From positions 907,540 to 971,539 of the forward strand of contig NZ_LT964681.1 in the NCBI RefSeq assembly GCF_900240215.1: a stretch of 64,000 nucleotides of DNA, read 5' to 3'. Both the position numbers and the translations under genes were made by a program. Within the stretch, counting starts at the first letter, position 1. Every line of letters begins with the position of its first letter. Under the pieces are notes generated by a model. It was given only the letters and a program-made list of their open reading frames with translations, made no database searches and was not told where the DNA came from. Source of the stretch: Raoultibacter timonensis. GTDB taxonomy: Bacteria; Actinomycetota; Coriobacteriia; Coriobacteriales; Eggerthellaceae. This document shows, piece after piece, positions 46,047 to 54,567 of this stretch.

Positions 46047-48284
46047 TTACAGCTCGACCAGGTTCAACCCCAGATCGGCGCTTTTCATGAGCTCTACGAT
46101 CTCATCGTGGCAGGTAAAGAGAATGACCTGCCTGCGCGCAGATAGCTCTTTGAGCGCCACGACCGCACCGTGCCGACGTTCCTCATCGAAGTTCACGAGT
46201 ATGTCGTCGGCCATGATGGGTATAGCGCGCCCTACGTTTTCCGCCGTCATCAGAAGTGCGATGCGCAGGCTCAAATACAGCTGCTGGCATGTGCCGAGCG
46301 ATAGATGGATCGGCTCGCGCACCGTTTTCACCCGGTCGATCACCTGGAGCTTGCCTTCTTCGCTCATGCGAACCTGCACCCAAGCACCCGCCGTCATCAG
46401 CGAGAGCAGGCGGCTCGCCTGCCGATACACCTCGGGCTGGCTCTTGCTTTCCCATGCGGTGATGGCGGCTTCAAGCATGTGCTTGGCGAGCAGCAGCCGA
46501 GCGAGGTCTTCCCCGCTTTCCGCAAGGCGCGTGGTCACCTGCTGGTATTCGAGCTTGAGTTCGTCGAAGCGCTTCTGGCGCTTCGCGTGCGCGAGCTCTT
46601 GCTTGAGCTCCCCGTACCGACGGTTAACGTTCTCGCTCGTCTCGATGAGTCCCGATCGCTGATGGGACTTCTGCTCGATGAGCGTTGCGATTTCGGATAG
46701 GGGCGTATCGAGCGTTATTCCAAGGCGGCTGTACAAAGCGTTTTTCTGCCTCTGAATATCCGCAAGGCGGTCTTCGATGGCGGATAGCTGCGCCACGAGC
46801 GCCTGCTGTCTCTGCACGAACAAGCTCGATGCCGCCCGGGCGTCTTTGGCTTCGTCAAGCAACGCGCGAGCACGACGAAGAGACCCCTGGGCGGCACCGA
46901 GCCCCGCACGATCGAGAAACGTCGTGGTTTGCGTCATCTGCACTGACAGCTCGCCTTCGCACGTTTCGAGCTTCTTCTTATCCTGCAGCATCACCCATTG
47001 GGCATCCTGCTTTCGCTGCGTAAGCGCCTCTTCGGTTTTCGAAGGCCTGAACAGCATGACGAGCGCCGCACCCGCCAAAAACAGCGCGAACACGACGAGG
47101 ATGATGCCGAGCGCCGTAAACGAGAGGCTCGTTATCTCGCGACCGTGCATGAATACCGGCACGCCCGCGATAACGAACAGTACGGGAAGCGCCACCGAAA
47201 GGGCGATCTGCACGTGGCGCTGCCTGCGCGCCCGGCCTTCGAGCTCCTGCAGATCGGGCGCCTCGAGCAGCGCTTCGTAGTTCGATTTGGAATCGGTGTA
47301 GTTCTCCTTGGCAAGATCGACACTGTGCTGGCACTTGCTTCGCTCCTCGACGAGCAGATCGATGCGATCACGCAGTGCATGCTCGTCAGCGGGAGCGATC
47401 GAGGCGAGGGAGGGATCGAGGGCCCGTTCATGCAGGCGATGCTCGGCAACGAGGGCCTGCTCCTCCTCGAGCAGCGCCTCGCGCTTGTCGATGCTGCGCG
47501 TCAATTCTTCTTCGAGCCGCTCGAGGCTCGCCTTCCCCGCCGACAATGCTTCGATTTCCGCGTTGAGCTTTTGCAGCGAGGCGATGAGGGCCTCGCGCTG
47601 CGGGGCCAGCTCGTGGAACTCCTTGTCTTGGTGCTTGAAGCGCTCGGCCTCATCGCCCGCCTGGGCGATCTGAGCCCGCAACTCATCCTGGCGCGCAGTC
47701 AGCTGCGTGATGGAGTGGTCGAGCCCCGAAGCGCGCGACGTGTACTCGCCGATTCTGCTCTGGATTTCTGCGAGGGCCTGAGCGGGCGAAGCACCGGTGC
47801 CCGATCCTGCTGTGAGCAGCTTGGCCGTCACGTCCGTGGTATTCCGGAGGCTGCGCAACTCGTCGCTCGTAAGCGCGAACATGGTCTGGAACGTCTCTTT
47901 ATCGATGTCGTCGAGGATATCTGCAGCGCCCTGCAGGCCGTCGATGTTCTTGATGCGGGTCAGCTCGATTTCCTCGTCGGTCGCCTCGTCGGTAAAGAAA
48001 AGGGATCCGGCACGATCGGCGTTGCTCGGCTTGTACGTGTTTTTCGCACCGCGCGCATCTTCCCAGCCGAACAGCACGCCAGCGAAAAATGCATTGAGCG
48101 TCGTCTTGCCCGCCTCGTTTTTGCCATGGACCACGTTGAGATGCGGCGCGAACGGGCCGATCACGCGATTTGAAAACGAACCGAAGCTCACAATTTTCAT
48201 GCGGCTGAGATACAAGCCCCTTGCAGGACTCGTATCGACCGTCGTCTTCTTGCGGCCGGGGCCTTCCATCTCATTGTCCGTCAT
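46047..48284 (-). CDS. YhaN/SbcC-like ATPase with coiled coils and membrane segment
   Basis: 745 aa. N-terminal Walker A 'VVHGKNEAGKTTLNAFF' near residue 55, long coiled coils (about 190-330 and 440-590), and a C-terminal ABC signature 'LSLGTCQQLYLSLRIAL' with Walker B 'IPIMADDILVNFD' and a His switch 'ILFTCHDEI'. Between the coils are two hydrophobic helices (about residues 355-415), so the protein may be membrane-attached, a feature known for the YhaN branch. It works with the adjacent nuclease, whose stop overlaps its start by 4 nt (ATGA), as an Mre11-Rad50/SbcCD-like DNA end-processing machine. Confidence 0.85.
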   Translation of the reverse strand: MTDNEMEGPGRKKTTVDTSPARGLYLSRMKIVSFGSFSNRVIGPFAPHLNVVHGKNEAGKTTLNAFFAGVLFGWEDARGAKNTYKPSNADRAGSLFFTDEATDEEIELTRIKNIDGLQGAADILDDIDKETFQTMFALTSDELRSLRNTTDVTAKLLTAGSGTGASPAQALAEIQSRIGEYTSRASGLDHSITQLTARQDELRAQIAQAGDEAERFKHQDKEFHELAPQREALIASLQKLNAEIEALSAGKASLERLEEELTRSIDKREALLEEEQALVAEHRLHERALDPSLASIAPADEHALRDRIDLLVEERSKCQHSVDLAKENYTDSKSNYEALLEAPDLQELEGRARRQRHVQIALSVALPVLFVIAGVPVFMHGREITSLSFTALGIILVVFALFLAGAALVMLFRPSKTEEALTQRKQDAQWVMLQDKKKLETCEGELSVQMTQTTTFLDRAGLGAAQGSLRRARALLDEAKDARAASSLFVQRQQALVAQLSAIEDRLADIQRQKNALYSRLGITLDTPLSEIATLIEQKSHQRSGLIETSENVNRRYGELKQELAHAKRQKRFDELKLEYQQVTTRLAESGEDLARLLLAKHMLEAAITAWESKSQPEVYRQASRLLSLMTAGAWVQVRMSEEGKLQVIDRVKTVREPIHLSLGTCQQLYLSLRIALLMTAENVGRAIPIMADDILVNFDEERRHGAVVALKELSARRQVILFTCHDEIVELMKSADLGLNLVEL

Positions 48285-49549
48285 CGTGCCTCGCTCTGCC
48301 CGAGCAAATCGAGTACGAGGTTCTCTGCTTCGCCAGCGAGCTTACCGAGCGAACGCTCGACGCTCCTCGATACCGTCAGGTTCTTCTTCAGGAATTCGTC
48401 CTGCAGATAGGCGAGCGTTTCTTCCTCGTTCTCCCTCTGAGAGCAGGCAACCTGTAAAAGCACCGCAGGAAACAGGCCTTCGCCTGCAAGCGCCTCTTTG
48501 TCGAGAGGAAGTTCGGTGCGATCGATAAGCGCATCGCAGAAGAAGAACGCGTAGGAATCGTTGATGTTCTTTCGCAGATCGGCCAGCACCGAGGGTGCTT
48601 CGAGGAACTTATGCAGCTGCGTTTTGCCCGTCAGCTCGATGCGCACGCACATTTCCTCGCAATGCGAATTCCCGTTTTCGCGAAACAGTTCGCGCATGAT
48701 TTTTTCGCTTACCTCGGCGATGCTTGCGCAGTCCGCAACATCGACGTGCATCCGCTGCCACACAACGCTGGCCGTCGGAATAAACTCGAGCTGGTTCGGC
48801 GCGTTCTCGGTCAGCGTGACTTTGAAAACGCCGCGCTCGCCGGTTTCGTTGATATCGCGTCCCTGGATGCAACCCGAAAATACGAGCCGGGGATTGTCGT
48901 CGGGAAACGTATAGCGCTTGTGGATATGCCCTAACGCCCAGTAGTCCATGCCCGTGCGCATGAGCGCGGAAGGATCGGTGGGCGCCTTGGTGTGGTCGAG
49001 GTTGAGGCCGGTATGCAGAACGCCGACAGCGAACGGGGCATCAGCAGCGCCCGTTGCCTCTTCGGCTGCCGAACGGTTCACCCCCTCGGCGATATCCTGA
49101 TCGAAAGGCCAAGTCTGGTTGTAGTAGCCACGGCCTCCCAACAGCACGAGCGGCTCGCCGTCGCGCTCGAAGGTTTCGAAGCTCGGTTTGTCCGCCGAAA
49201 ACATGAAGGTGTTCGGCGGGAACGCGAAAAAGTCCTGCTTCCATGAAGTGAACGGATCGTGGTTGCCCGTACAGAGGTATACGGGGATGCCAGCTTCGTC
49301 GAGCCTGTGCAGCCCTTGGAAGAAATGGAGGTAGTCGCCATACGATGCGCGCGCCGAATCGAAGATATCGCCCGCCATCACGACGAAATCGACGCCGTTC
49401 TCGAGAGCCGCCTCGATAACGCGATCGTAGCTTTCGGGAATGGCGGTCAGCAGGCGATCGGCCCACGCATCGGACAGGGCTCGCAAGCCCCGAAACGGAG
49501 CGCCCAGATGCAGGTCCGCCGCATGGATAAATGTAACGCGTTTAGGCAT
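48281..49549 (-). CDS. YhaO/SbcD-like metallophosphoesterase nuclease
   Basis: 422 aa. Calcineurin-like phosphoesterase motifs: 'FIHAADLHLGAPFRG' (D-x-H), 'VVMAGDIFDSA' (G-D-x-x-D), 'CTGNHDPF' (G-N-H-D) and 'YWALGHIHKR' (G-H-x-H). The C-terminal ~150 residues form the capping and ATPase-binding part. The order nuclease-then-ATPase with overlapping stop/start matches sbcD-sbcC and yhaO-yhaN. It probably trims DNA ends during repair or stalled replication. It is next to dnaB, separated by 35 nt, and both are on the minus strand. Confidence 0.87.
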   Translation of the reverse strand: MPKRVTFIHAADLHLGAPFRGLRALSDAWADRLLTAIPESYDRVIEAALENGVDFVVMAGDIFDSARASYGDYLHFFQGLHRLDEAGIPVYLCTGNHDPFTSWKQDFFAFPPNTFMFSADKPSFETFERDGEPLVLLGGRGYYNQTWPFDQDIAEGVNRSAAEEATGAADAPFAVGVLHTGLNLDHTKAPTDPSALMRTGMDYWALGHIHKRYTFPDDNPRLVFSGCIQGRDINETGERGVFKVTLTENAPNQLEFIPTASVVWQRMHVDVADCASIAEVSEKIMRELFRENGNSHCEEMCVRIELTGKTQLHKFLEAPSVLADLRKNINDSYAFFFCDALIDRTELPLDKEALAGEGLFPAVLLQVACSQRENEEETLAYLQDEFLKKNLTVSRSVERSLGKLAGEAENLVLDLLGQSEAR

Positions 49550-49584
49550 GTATGCAGTGTACCGCGAAACGCGATGCTTCGCTG

Positions 49585-51006
49585 CTACGCGTAGCCGGCC
49601 GCGCGCGAATCGTCGACAAAGTTCATGAATTTCGTAAACTCGGGGTTGAACGCCAGCGGAATATCGCGCGTAGGACCGTTGCGGTGCTTCGCAACGATGA
49701 GTTCGGCGGTACCGAGATCGGGGCGATCGTCGCTTTCCGCTTCGATCTCGTCCATGCTTCGATCGATGAACGCAACGATGTCGGCGTCCTGCTCGATCGA
49801 GCCCGATTCGCGAAGGTCGGAAAGCATCGGACGTTTTTTCCCACGCATTTCAACGGCACGGGAAAGCTGCGAGAGTGCCACGACGGGCATGTCCATCTCT
49901 TTTGCGAGGACCTTCAGACCACGGGAGATCTCACCGACCTCGACGGCGCGGTTGCCGTCGCGACGCGTTTGGGGCGGCTGCATGAGCTGGAGGTAGTCGA
50001 CGACGATCATACCCTGCTTCTTATCGCGCAACTCGCGCCGCGCCTTCGCGCGCAGCTCGAGGATGGAAAGCGCCGGGGTGTCGTCGATGTACAGATCGAG
50101 GTTCGCAAGGGTGCCGCACGCATCGGCGATGGCCGCCCAGTCGCTTTCCTGCAACTGGCCGCTGCGCACCCTCGACAGGCTGACGCGCGCTTCCGAGCAC
50201 AGGATTCTCTGCACGAGCTGGGAGGCGCTCATTTCCAGCGAGAGGAAGGCAACCGTGGTTCCCTCTTTCGCCGAATTGACTGCGAGGTTGAGCGCGAACG
50301 ACGTCTTGCCGACGCCGGGTCGGGCGGCGAGGATAACGAGGTCGCCGCCTCTAAAGCCGTGGAACAGATCGTCGACGTCTTTGAAGCCCGAGGGAACGCC
50401 GGCCATATGGTTTTGCCGAGCCGCCAGTTCCGATATCTCCTCGAACGCATCGTTGAGGAGCGTGTCCATTTTTTGGAATGCGGAAGAAACGCGCTTCTCC
50501 GTAACCTTGAACAGCGTCTTCTCGGCTTCTTCAACCACTACGTCAAGATCGTCGGGAGCATCGTAGGCAAGCGCGTTTATCTCGGCCGACGCATAGATGA
50601 GCTCCCGGAGGATGGCCGTACGCTTCACGATTTCGGCATGGTTGTGCCAGTTGGTCAAAGCGAACGTGTTGTCGCCCAGCTCGACAAGATACGCCTTCCC
50701 GCCGATCGCTTCGAGCTGGCCCGAAGCGTTGAGGTTATCGGCCAACGATATCTGGTCGATGGGAATATGACGCACGTACAGATCGAGAATCGCCTCGAAG
50801 ATGCGCTGGTGGGCGGGACGGAAGAAGTTATCGGGATTCAGCTTCGTCGCGATTTCCTCTACCGCTTCTTGATTAAGCATGCAGGCAGCCAGAACCGATT
50901 TCTCTGCTTCGATGTTTTGAGGCAAAGACTTGCGTTTTTGCTCGACGCTCGTCTCTTCCGGTGCAAAATCCGGATTATGGTAAGAGCCAGGTCCTCTGTC
51001 CGGCAT
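49585..51006 (-). CDS. dnaB: Replicative DNA helicase DnaB
   Basis: 473 aa. N-terminal DnaB domain starting 'LPQNIEAEKSVLAACMLNQ', RecA-like domain with Walker A 'ILAARPGVGKTSFALNLAV', Walker B 'GMIVVDYLQLM' and 'ALSQLSRAVEMRGKKRPML' (arginine-finger and loop region). No intein. The start ATG has AAAGGACGGG upstream. It unwinds DNA at the fork as a hexamer. A DnaA-box cluster and a probable promoter lie in the 355-nt gap before it. The rpsF operon lies upstream on the same strand but ends in its own terminator. Confidence 0.97.
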   Translation of the reverse strand: MPDRGPGSYHNPDFAPEETSVEQKRKSLPQNIEAEKSVLAACMLNQEAVEEIATKLNPDNFFRPAHQRIFEAILDLYVRHIPIDQISLADNLNASGQLEAIGGKAYLVELGDNTFALTNWHNHAEIVKRTAILRELIYASAEINALAYDAPDDLDVVVEEAEKTLFKVTEKRVSSAFQKMDTLLNDAFEEISELAARQNHMAGVPSGFKDVDDLFHGFRGGDLVILAARPGVGKTSFALNLAVNSAKEGTTVAFLSLEMSASQLVQRILCSEARVSLSRVRSGQLQESDWAAIADACGTLANLDLYIDDTPALSILELRAKARRELRDKKQGMIVVDYLQLMQPPQTRRDGNRAVEVGEISRGLKVLAKEMDMPVVALSQLSRAVEMRGKKRPMLSDLRESGSIEQDADIVAFIDRSMDEIEAESDDRPDLGTAELIVAKHRNGPTRDIPLAFNPEFTKFMNFVDDSRAAGYA

Positions 51007-51043
51007 ACCCGTCCTTTCGCTTTCTTGTCAGCTGGTCGAGCTT

Positions 51044-51074
51044 AGTATACTACACTATAAAAACCGCAGTTCAA
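51044..51074 (-). promoter_or_regulatory. Probable dnaB promoter
   Basis: -35 TTGAAC (51069-51074) with -10 TAGTAT at 16 bp (51047-51052) or TATACT at 19 bp (51044-51049), about 40 nt before the dnaB start, in the most AT-rich part of the intergenic region. Confidence 0.5.
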
Positions 51075-51109
51075 CTGTGTATTTTGGCGATTTTTCCCAG
51101 TGGTTTTCG

Positions 51110-51197
51110 TTATCCACAACGCCGCATGTCCAGGCAGCTTTCCCACCTGCCGCAAAAGAGGTTTTCCACATTTTCCACTACGGAACCGTGTGGATAA
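51110..51197. other. DnaA-box cluster between rplI and dnaB (possible origin or DnaA control site)
   Basis: Two perfect DnaA boxes face each other: TTATCCACA at 51110-51118 (plus) and TGTGGATAA at 51189-51197 (minus). Between them are TTTTCCACA (51162-51170) and TTTTCCACT (51171-51179), one and two mismatches away. An AT-rich stretch (51043-51097) adjoins. This could be oriC itself, a DnaA-titration site, or a DnaA-responsive control region for dnaB. dnaA and dnaN are not in the window. Confidence 0.65.
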
Positions 51198-51298
51198 AGC
51201 TCATGTAGAGAATCCAGGTATTCTCGACATGAACCCCAGCCGCAACGGCATTGGCTGCAAGATAAGCCGTACCCTGCCGAACCCCCTGCCTGGCAAAG

Positions 51299-51330
51299 AA
51301 AACGGGCCGCACCCTTCGATGCGACCCGTT
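51299..51330 (-). terminator. Terminator of the rpsF-ssb-rpsR-rplI operon
   Basis: AACGGG...CCCGTT stem with inner CGCA/TGCG pairing, followed on the minus strand by TTCTTT, 31 nt after the rplI stop. Confidence 0.75.
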
Positions 51331-51361
51331 TCGATTTCGATCGTTCGATCGAAGCGCAGAA

Positions 51362-52015
51362 CTACTGCTTGTCCTCGGCTTCGACGAACTCGGCAGCCGT
51401 CTCGGCTGCTTCGGAAGCAGCCTGGGCATCGCCCGCCGCATCGGCGGCTTCGATGCTGGCAGCGGCTTCTTCGACGATAGCGTCTTCGATGGCCTTGAGC
51501 TCTTCGCGAGCCTCGGCATCTTCTGCTGCCTCGACTGCCGCAGCGGCTTCCTCGGAAGGAATCGCATCGTCGGCACCGCCGACGAACAGCCTCAGCGTCG
51601 TCTTGATGTCGCGATACAGCGAAATCGTCACCTCGTGCTCACCGGCAGTCTTGATGGGAGCCTTGAGCTCGATGCGCTTCTTATCGATGTCGAGACCGAG
51701 GCTCTCCTTGACCGCATCGGCGATCATGACGGAAGTAACCGAGCCGAACAGCTGGCCTTCCTCGCCCACCTTCGCGACAACCTTGACCACGTTGCCCTCG
51801 ATGGCCTCTTTGAACTTCTCGGCACCACCGATGCGCGTCTCTTCGCGCAGCTCGATGTTGTGCTTGCGCTGCTCGAGCTGCTTCAGGTTGCCCTTGGTAG
51901 CCGGAATAGCGATCTTCTGGGGATACAGGAAGTTGTTGGCGAATCCAGGTGCTACCTCGACGACGTCGCCTTCGCCTCCCTTGCCCTTCAGTTCTTGAAG
52001 CAAAATAACTTTCAT
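51362..52015 (-). CDS. rplI: Ribosomal protein bL9 with acidic Ala/Glu-rich tail
   Basis: 217 aa. The N-terminal RNA-binding domain 'MKVILLQELKGKGGEGDVV' and 'PGFANNFLYPQKIAIPAT', the connecting helix and the C-terminal domain fill the usual ~148 residues. About 65 extra residues of Ala/Glu/Asp ('AAAAVEAAEDAEAREELKA'...) follow, probably a helical or disordered acidic tail. It is the last gene of the rpsF operon, 15 nt after rpsR. The tail is unusual and of unknown use. Confidence 0.95.
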   Translation of the reverse strand: MKVILLQELKGKGGEGDVVEVAPGFANNFLYPQKIAIPATKGNLKQLEQRKHNIELREETRIGGAEKFKEAIEGNVVKVVAKVGEEGQLFGSVTSVMIADAVKESLGLDIDKKRIELKAPIKTAGEHEVTISLYRDIKTTLRLFVGGADDAIPSEEAAAAVEAAEDAEAREELKAIEDAIVEEAAASIEAADAAGDAQAASEAAETAAEFVEAEDKQ

Positions 52016-52030
52016 CAGTTACCCCCTTGC

Positions 52031-52291
52031 CTAGCGGTTGCGGCGGTCGCCACGACCACTGACGGCAGGAACCGCGTACGGCATCAAAGCCATCTCGCGC
52101 GCGCGCTTCACGGCGGCGGCGACGTCGCGCTGGTGCTGGGTGCAGGCACCGGTAACGCGACGGGGCTTGATCTTTCCGCGGTCAGTTACATATTTACGCA
52201 GCATCTGTGTATCTTTGTAATCGATGTACTTGGCGTCTTCCTTGCAGAATTGGCAGTACTTACGACGAGGCTGCTTTGCGTAATCAGACAT
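52031..52291 (-). CDS. rpsR: Ribosomal protein bS18
   Basis: 86 aa, standard length. Shows '[16 protein letters not shown]', '[18 protein letters not shown]' and '[19 protein letters not shown]', the bS18 signature. The C-x2-C with a further Cys and His ('GACTQHQ') suggests the zinc-binding form. It pairs with bS6 in the 30S platform; both are in this operon. Confidence 0.97.
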   Translation of the reverse strand: MSDYAKQPRRKYCQFCKEDAKYIDYKDTQMLRKYVTDRGKIKPRRVTGACTQHQRDVAAAVKRAREMALMPYAVPAVSGRGDRRNR

Positions 52292-52314
52292 TTTACTAAC
52301 CTCTTTCGTACCTA

Positions 52315-52761
52315 CTAAAACGGGATGTCTTCATCATAGACCGAAGAAGAGGCGTCGACCATCGGGGCCGCTGCCGCCGGAGCGGGAGCATACCCACCCG
52401 AGGAAGGCTGGGAACCGTAAGATTGGCCACCATCACGACTCGACATGAACTCGAGCTCGTCGACGATCACCTCGATCTTGCTGCGCTTCTGGCCTTCGCG
52501 TTCCCACTGGCTCCATCGGAGCTTTCCCTCGATGGCGACCTTGGTCCCCTTCGAGAGGAACCTCGAGAGGCTCTCGGCTCTTGCACCGAACATAGTGCAG
52601 TCGATGAAGTTCGGGTAGTCTTCCCATTCGCCGGTCTGCTGGTTCTTGCGGCGGTCGTTGACCGCTACGCCGAAACCGAGGACCGGAAGACCGCTCGCCG
52701 TGGAACGCAATTCAGGATCACGCGTCAGGTTTCCGCTGATTATCACTCGGTTAATGCTCAT
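52315..52761 (-). CDS. ssb: Single-stranded DNA-binding protein
   Basis: 148 aa. OB-fold start '[19 protein letters not shown]', '[19 protein letters not shown]', a Gly/Pro/Ala-rich linker and the acidic tip 'YDEDIPF' that recruits repair and replication partners. The ATG at 52761 follows AGAGGTGG; the in-frame extension upstream has no family support. Located between rpsF and rpsR, the classic order. Confidence 0.96.
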   Translation of the reverse strand: MSINRVIISGNLTRDPELRSTASGLPVLGFGVAVNDRRKNQQTGEWEDYPNFIDCTMFGARAESLSRFLSKGTKVAIEGKLRWSQWEREGQKRSKIEVIVDELEFMSSRDGGQSYGSQPSSGGYAPAPAAAAPMVDASSSVYDEDIPF

Positions 52762-52830
52762 ATTCTTCCACCTCTTCTCATGCTTGACGGCGATGCGCTC
52801 AGCGCCCGCCGCCCGTGTCATTCGCTCAAA

Positions 52831-53124
52831 TTAGTCGCGATCCGTACGCTTAACGATCATATGACGCACGATTGCGTCGGTAATACGCAGCACACGATCC
52901 AATTCCGCGATATTCTCGGGTTCAGCATGGAAATCGATCAGGGTGTAATCACCGTCGGTCAAACCGTTGATCTCATAGGCGAGTTTGCGCTTTCCCCAGT
53001 CGTCGACGTTATCGATCGCACCGTTGCCTGCGGCAATGGTGGTCTCAACGCGTTTCATGGTTGCGGCGCGGGTTTCTTCGTCGATTGACGGAGACACAAA
53101 AAACAACAATTCATAAGCCTTCAT
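52831..53124 (-). CDS. rpsF: Ribosomal protein bS6
   Basis: 97 aa. Begins 'MKAYELLFFVSPSIDEETR' and contains 'DDWGKRKLAYEINGLTDGD', the bS6 core. The ATG at 53124 has a near-perfect AGGAGGTGA ribosome site; a long upstream in-frame extension is not real coding. First gene of the rpsF-ssb-rpsR-rplI operon, with a clear promoter and a structured leader. Confidence 0.97.
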   Translation of the reverse strand: MKAYELLFFVSPSIDEETRAATMKRVETTIAAGNGAIDNVDDWGKRKLAYEINGLTDGDYTLIDFHAEPENIAELDRVLRITDAIVRHMIVKRTDRD

Positions 53125-53191
53125 CAGCTCACCTCCTCTGGACTTTACGGCTTCGGGGCTGTTGAAGGCATATACCCGAAGCAGGATTAGC
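53125..53191 (-). promoter_or_regulatory. Candidate S6:S18 ribosomal leader
   Basis: Between the promoter and rpsF the mRNA folds CTTCGGG / CCCGAAG (53151-53181) and the 3' arm is followed directly by CCG. The known S6:S18-binding leader presents a conserved CCG next to such a stem for autogenous repression. The stem is exact; the match to the full motif is inferred. Confidence 0.5.
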
Positions 53192-53197
53192 TTGCCC

Positions 53198-53226
53198 ATT
53201 CTAGCAGAGGGGTTGTGCCCCCGCAA
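53198..53226 (-). promoter_or_regulatory. Promoter of rpsF operon
   Basis: -35 TTGCGG (53221-53226), 17-bp spacer, -10 TAGAAT (53198-53203). The leader is about 65 nt. Confidence 0.75.
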
Positions 53227-53384
53227 GAAATATTCCCCGTTCGGGCCGCACGTATCCACGCTTCGAACACACTTGGCAAACGGCCTCACCCATGCTTTGT
53301 CCTTTGAGCACCACTGAGCATACCTCGCTCGATGTTTGCATGCAGTCGGAAAAGAGCACCTTCGAAAAGAGCCGATAACGAAAC

Positions 53385-53418
53385 AGGGGTGAAGCACTTC
53401 TTACCGTGCTTCACCCCT
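53385..53418 (-). terminator. Terminator after acidic hypothetical gene
   Basis: Perfect 13-bp stem AGGGGTGAAGCAC / GTGCTTCACCCCT, 8-nt loop, then GTTTC on the minus strand. It separates the 53477-54007 gene from the rpsF promoter. Confidence 0.8.
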
Positions 53419-53476
53419 ACAGCGAACGCAAAGCGATGCGAACCCTACGCAAAAATGCGCAGGCGGGTGCCGAATG

Positions 53477-54007
53477 CTAGTCCTCTTCTTCGACTTCCTC
53501 TTCCTCATCGAACTCGTCGTCAAGGTACTTCTCGTCGATCTCGTCGTCAGCGTATGCTTCGGCATCCTTCAGACCGGCCATGAAGTTCGGCGCTGCGCCG
53601 ATGTAGGCAGGATCGGTCTCGAAGACCGGCTTGTCGTCAACGATGTTGTACACATACCCGATTGCATACCCCTCGTCTTCGCCGGGAATGCCGCCTTCGG
53701 CGATAATGGCATCCTGTGTTCCCGCATCGGTCTCAACGTAGCCGTCGTAGCAGAAGCCGTAGGCCTCGGCACCGCGAGCGCCTTCGACGGTGTGGCGCGC
53801 GAAAGCGAAGCACTCCTCTGCAGAATCACCTGGATGACTCTCGATGAACAGGTTGTCCTTCACGACAAGCGCCGTGAACGGCACCACGTCGGCTCCTTGG
53901 TTCATCTTCTCCTTCGCTTCGTCGAGCGTAAAAAGCAGAACCTTCTCAAGGGTTTCCGGGATCTCGGGAACCTCGGTCTCGCTGGATTCCACAACGCGAT
54001 CTACCAT
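53477..54007 (-). CDS. Hypothetical acidic protein
   Basis: 176 aa, cytoplasmic (no signal or membrane helix). Residues 1-145 form a compact domain with 'FTALVVKDNLFIESHPGDS' and 'EAYGFCYDGYVETDAGTQD'. The C-terminal ~30 residues are almost all Asp/Glu. I do not recognise the family. It has its own 13-bp terminator and sits upstream of the rpsF operon on the same strand, so it is a real, independently transcribed gene. The acidic tail suggests binding to a basic partner such as a ribosomal protein, but that is speculation. Confidence 0.75.
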   Translation of the reverse strand: MVDRVVESSETEVPEIPETLEKVLLFTLDEAKEKMNQGADVVPFTALVVKDNLFIESHPGDSAEECFAFARHTVEGARGAEAYGFCYDGYVETDAGTQDAIIAEGGIPGEDEGYAIGYVYNIVDDKPVFETDPAYIGAAPNFMAGLKDAEAYADDEIDEKYLDDEFDEEEEVEEED

Positions 54008-54226
54008 GTGCGTCCTCTTAATCGTTCATCGTCTCCTCCCGGAGACTTTCTAACCTATGGGTGATGCTGGTATTATGCCACAGCTCGCAACATGCAGTTC
54101 AACGGTTGGGCAAGAGGCACGAGGTACACAAGGAAAAGAGTACCGAGAAGCGATCTCGAACTACGTGCTTTGGCTAATCGAAGCATCCTCAGCTATCGCA
54201 AATGCACAGATTCTCAAACAAAGAAG

Positions 54227-54255
54227 TGCGCCGGTTGGCTTTACCAACCGGCGCA
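54227..54255 (-). terminator. Terminator of cytochrome/Mo-fold operon
   Basis: Perfect 12-bp stem TGCGCCGGTTGG / CCAACCGGCGCA with a 5-nt loop, then CTTCTTTGTTT on the minus strand, 9 nt after the last gene of the operon. Confidence 0.85.
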
Positions 54256-54264
54256 TCCGATGCC

Positions 54265-54543
54265 TTATCGCACGTAGAATTCGGCCACGGCCGCCTGCGG
54301 GCTCGCCTGGCCGCGCTCGTTGACGGAGCGGACCTTCAGCTGGTAGGCCCCGCGCTCCTCGGGCGTGAACGAGTACGTCCAATGCACCCAGAGGTCGGCC
54401 GTCGTATCCGACACGTCGTGGCTCGTCCACGTTTCGCCGCCGTCGAGGGAGAACTCCATCGCGACGATGCTCTTGTCGAAGTCGTCGGCGTATCCCTCGA
54501 GCGTTATCGTCTGGCCCAGATCGAGCTCTTGAGGCGCTATCAT
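54265..54543 (-). CDS. Detached Mo-co-dimerisation-like (sulfite oxidase C-terminal) domain
   Basis: 92 aa: 'ITLEGYADDFDKSIVAMEF', 'SLDGGETWTSHDVS' and 'YSFTPEERGAYQLKVRSVN', an immunoglobulin-like Mo-co_dimer (PF03404) domain that elsewhere is the C-terminal part of sulfite-oxidase-type proteins. The paralogue at 55377-56984 has the same domain fused in one chain. It lies in the same reading frame as the upstream gene, divided only by one TAG (54568-54570) plus eight codons. It has its own strong AAGGAGG site and ATG but no signal peptide, so unless the TAG is read through it would stay in the cytoplasm, away from its partner. Confidence 0.8.
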   Translation of the reverse strand: MIAPQELDLGQTITLEGYADDFDKSIVAMEFSLDGGETWTSHDVSDTTADLWVHWTYSFTPEERGAYQLKVRSVNERGQASPQAAVAEFYVR

Positions 54544-54567
54544 GGCCGACCTCCTTCCGCTTTTATC

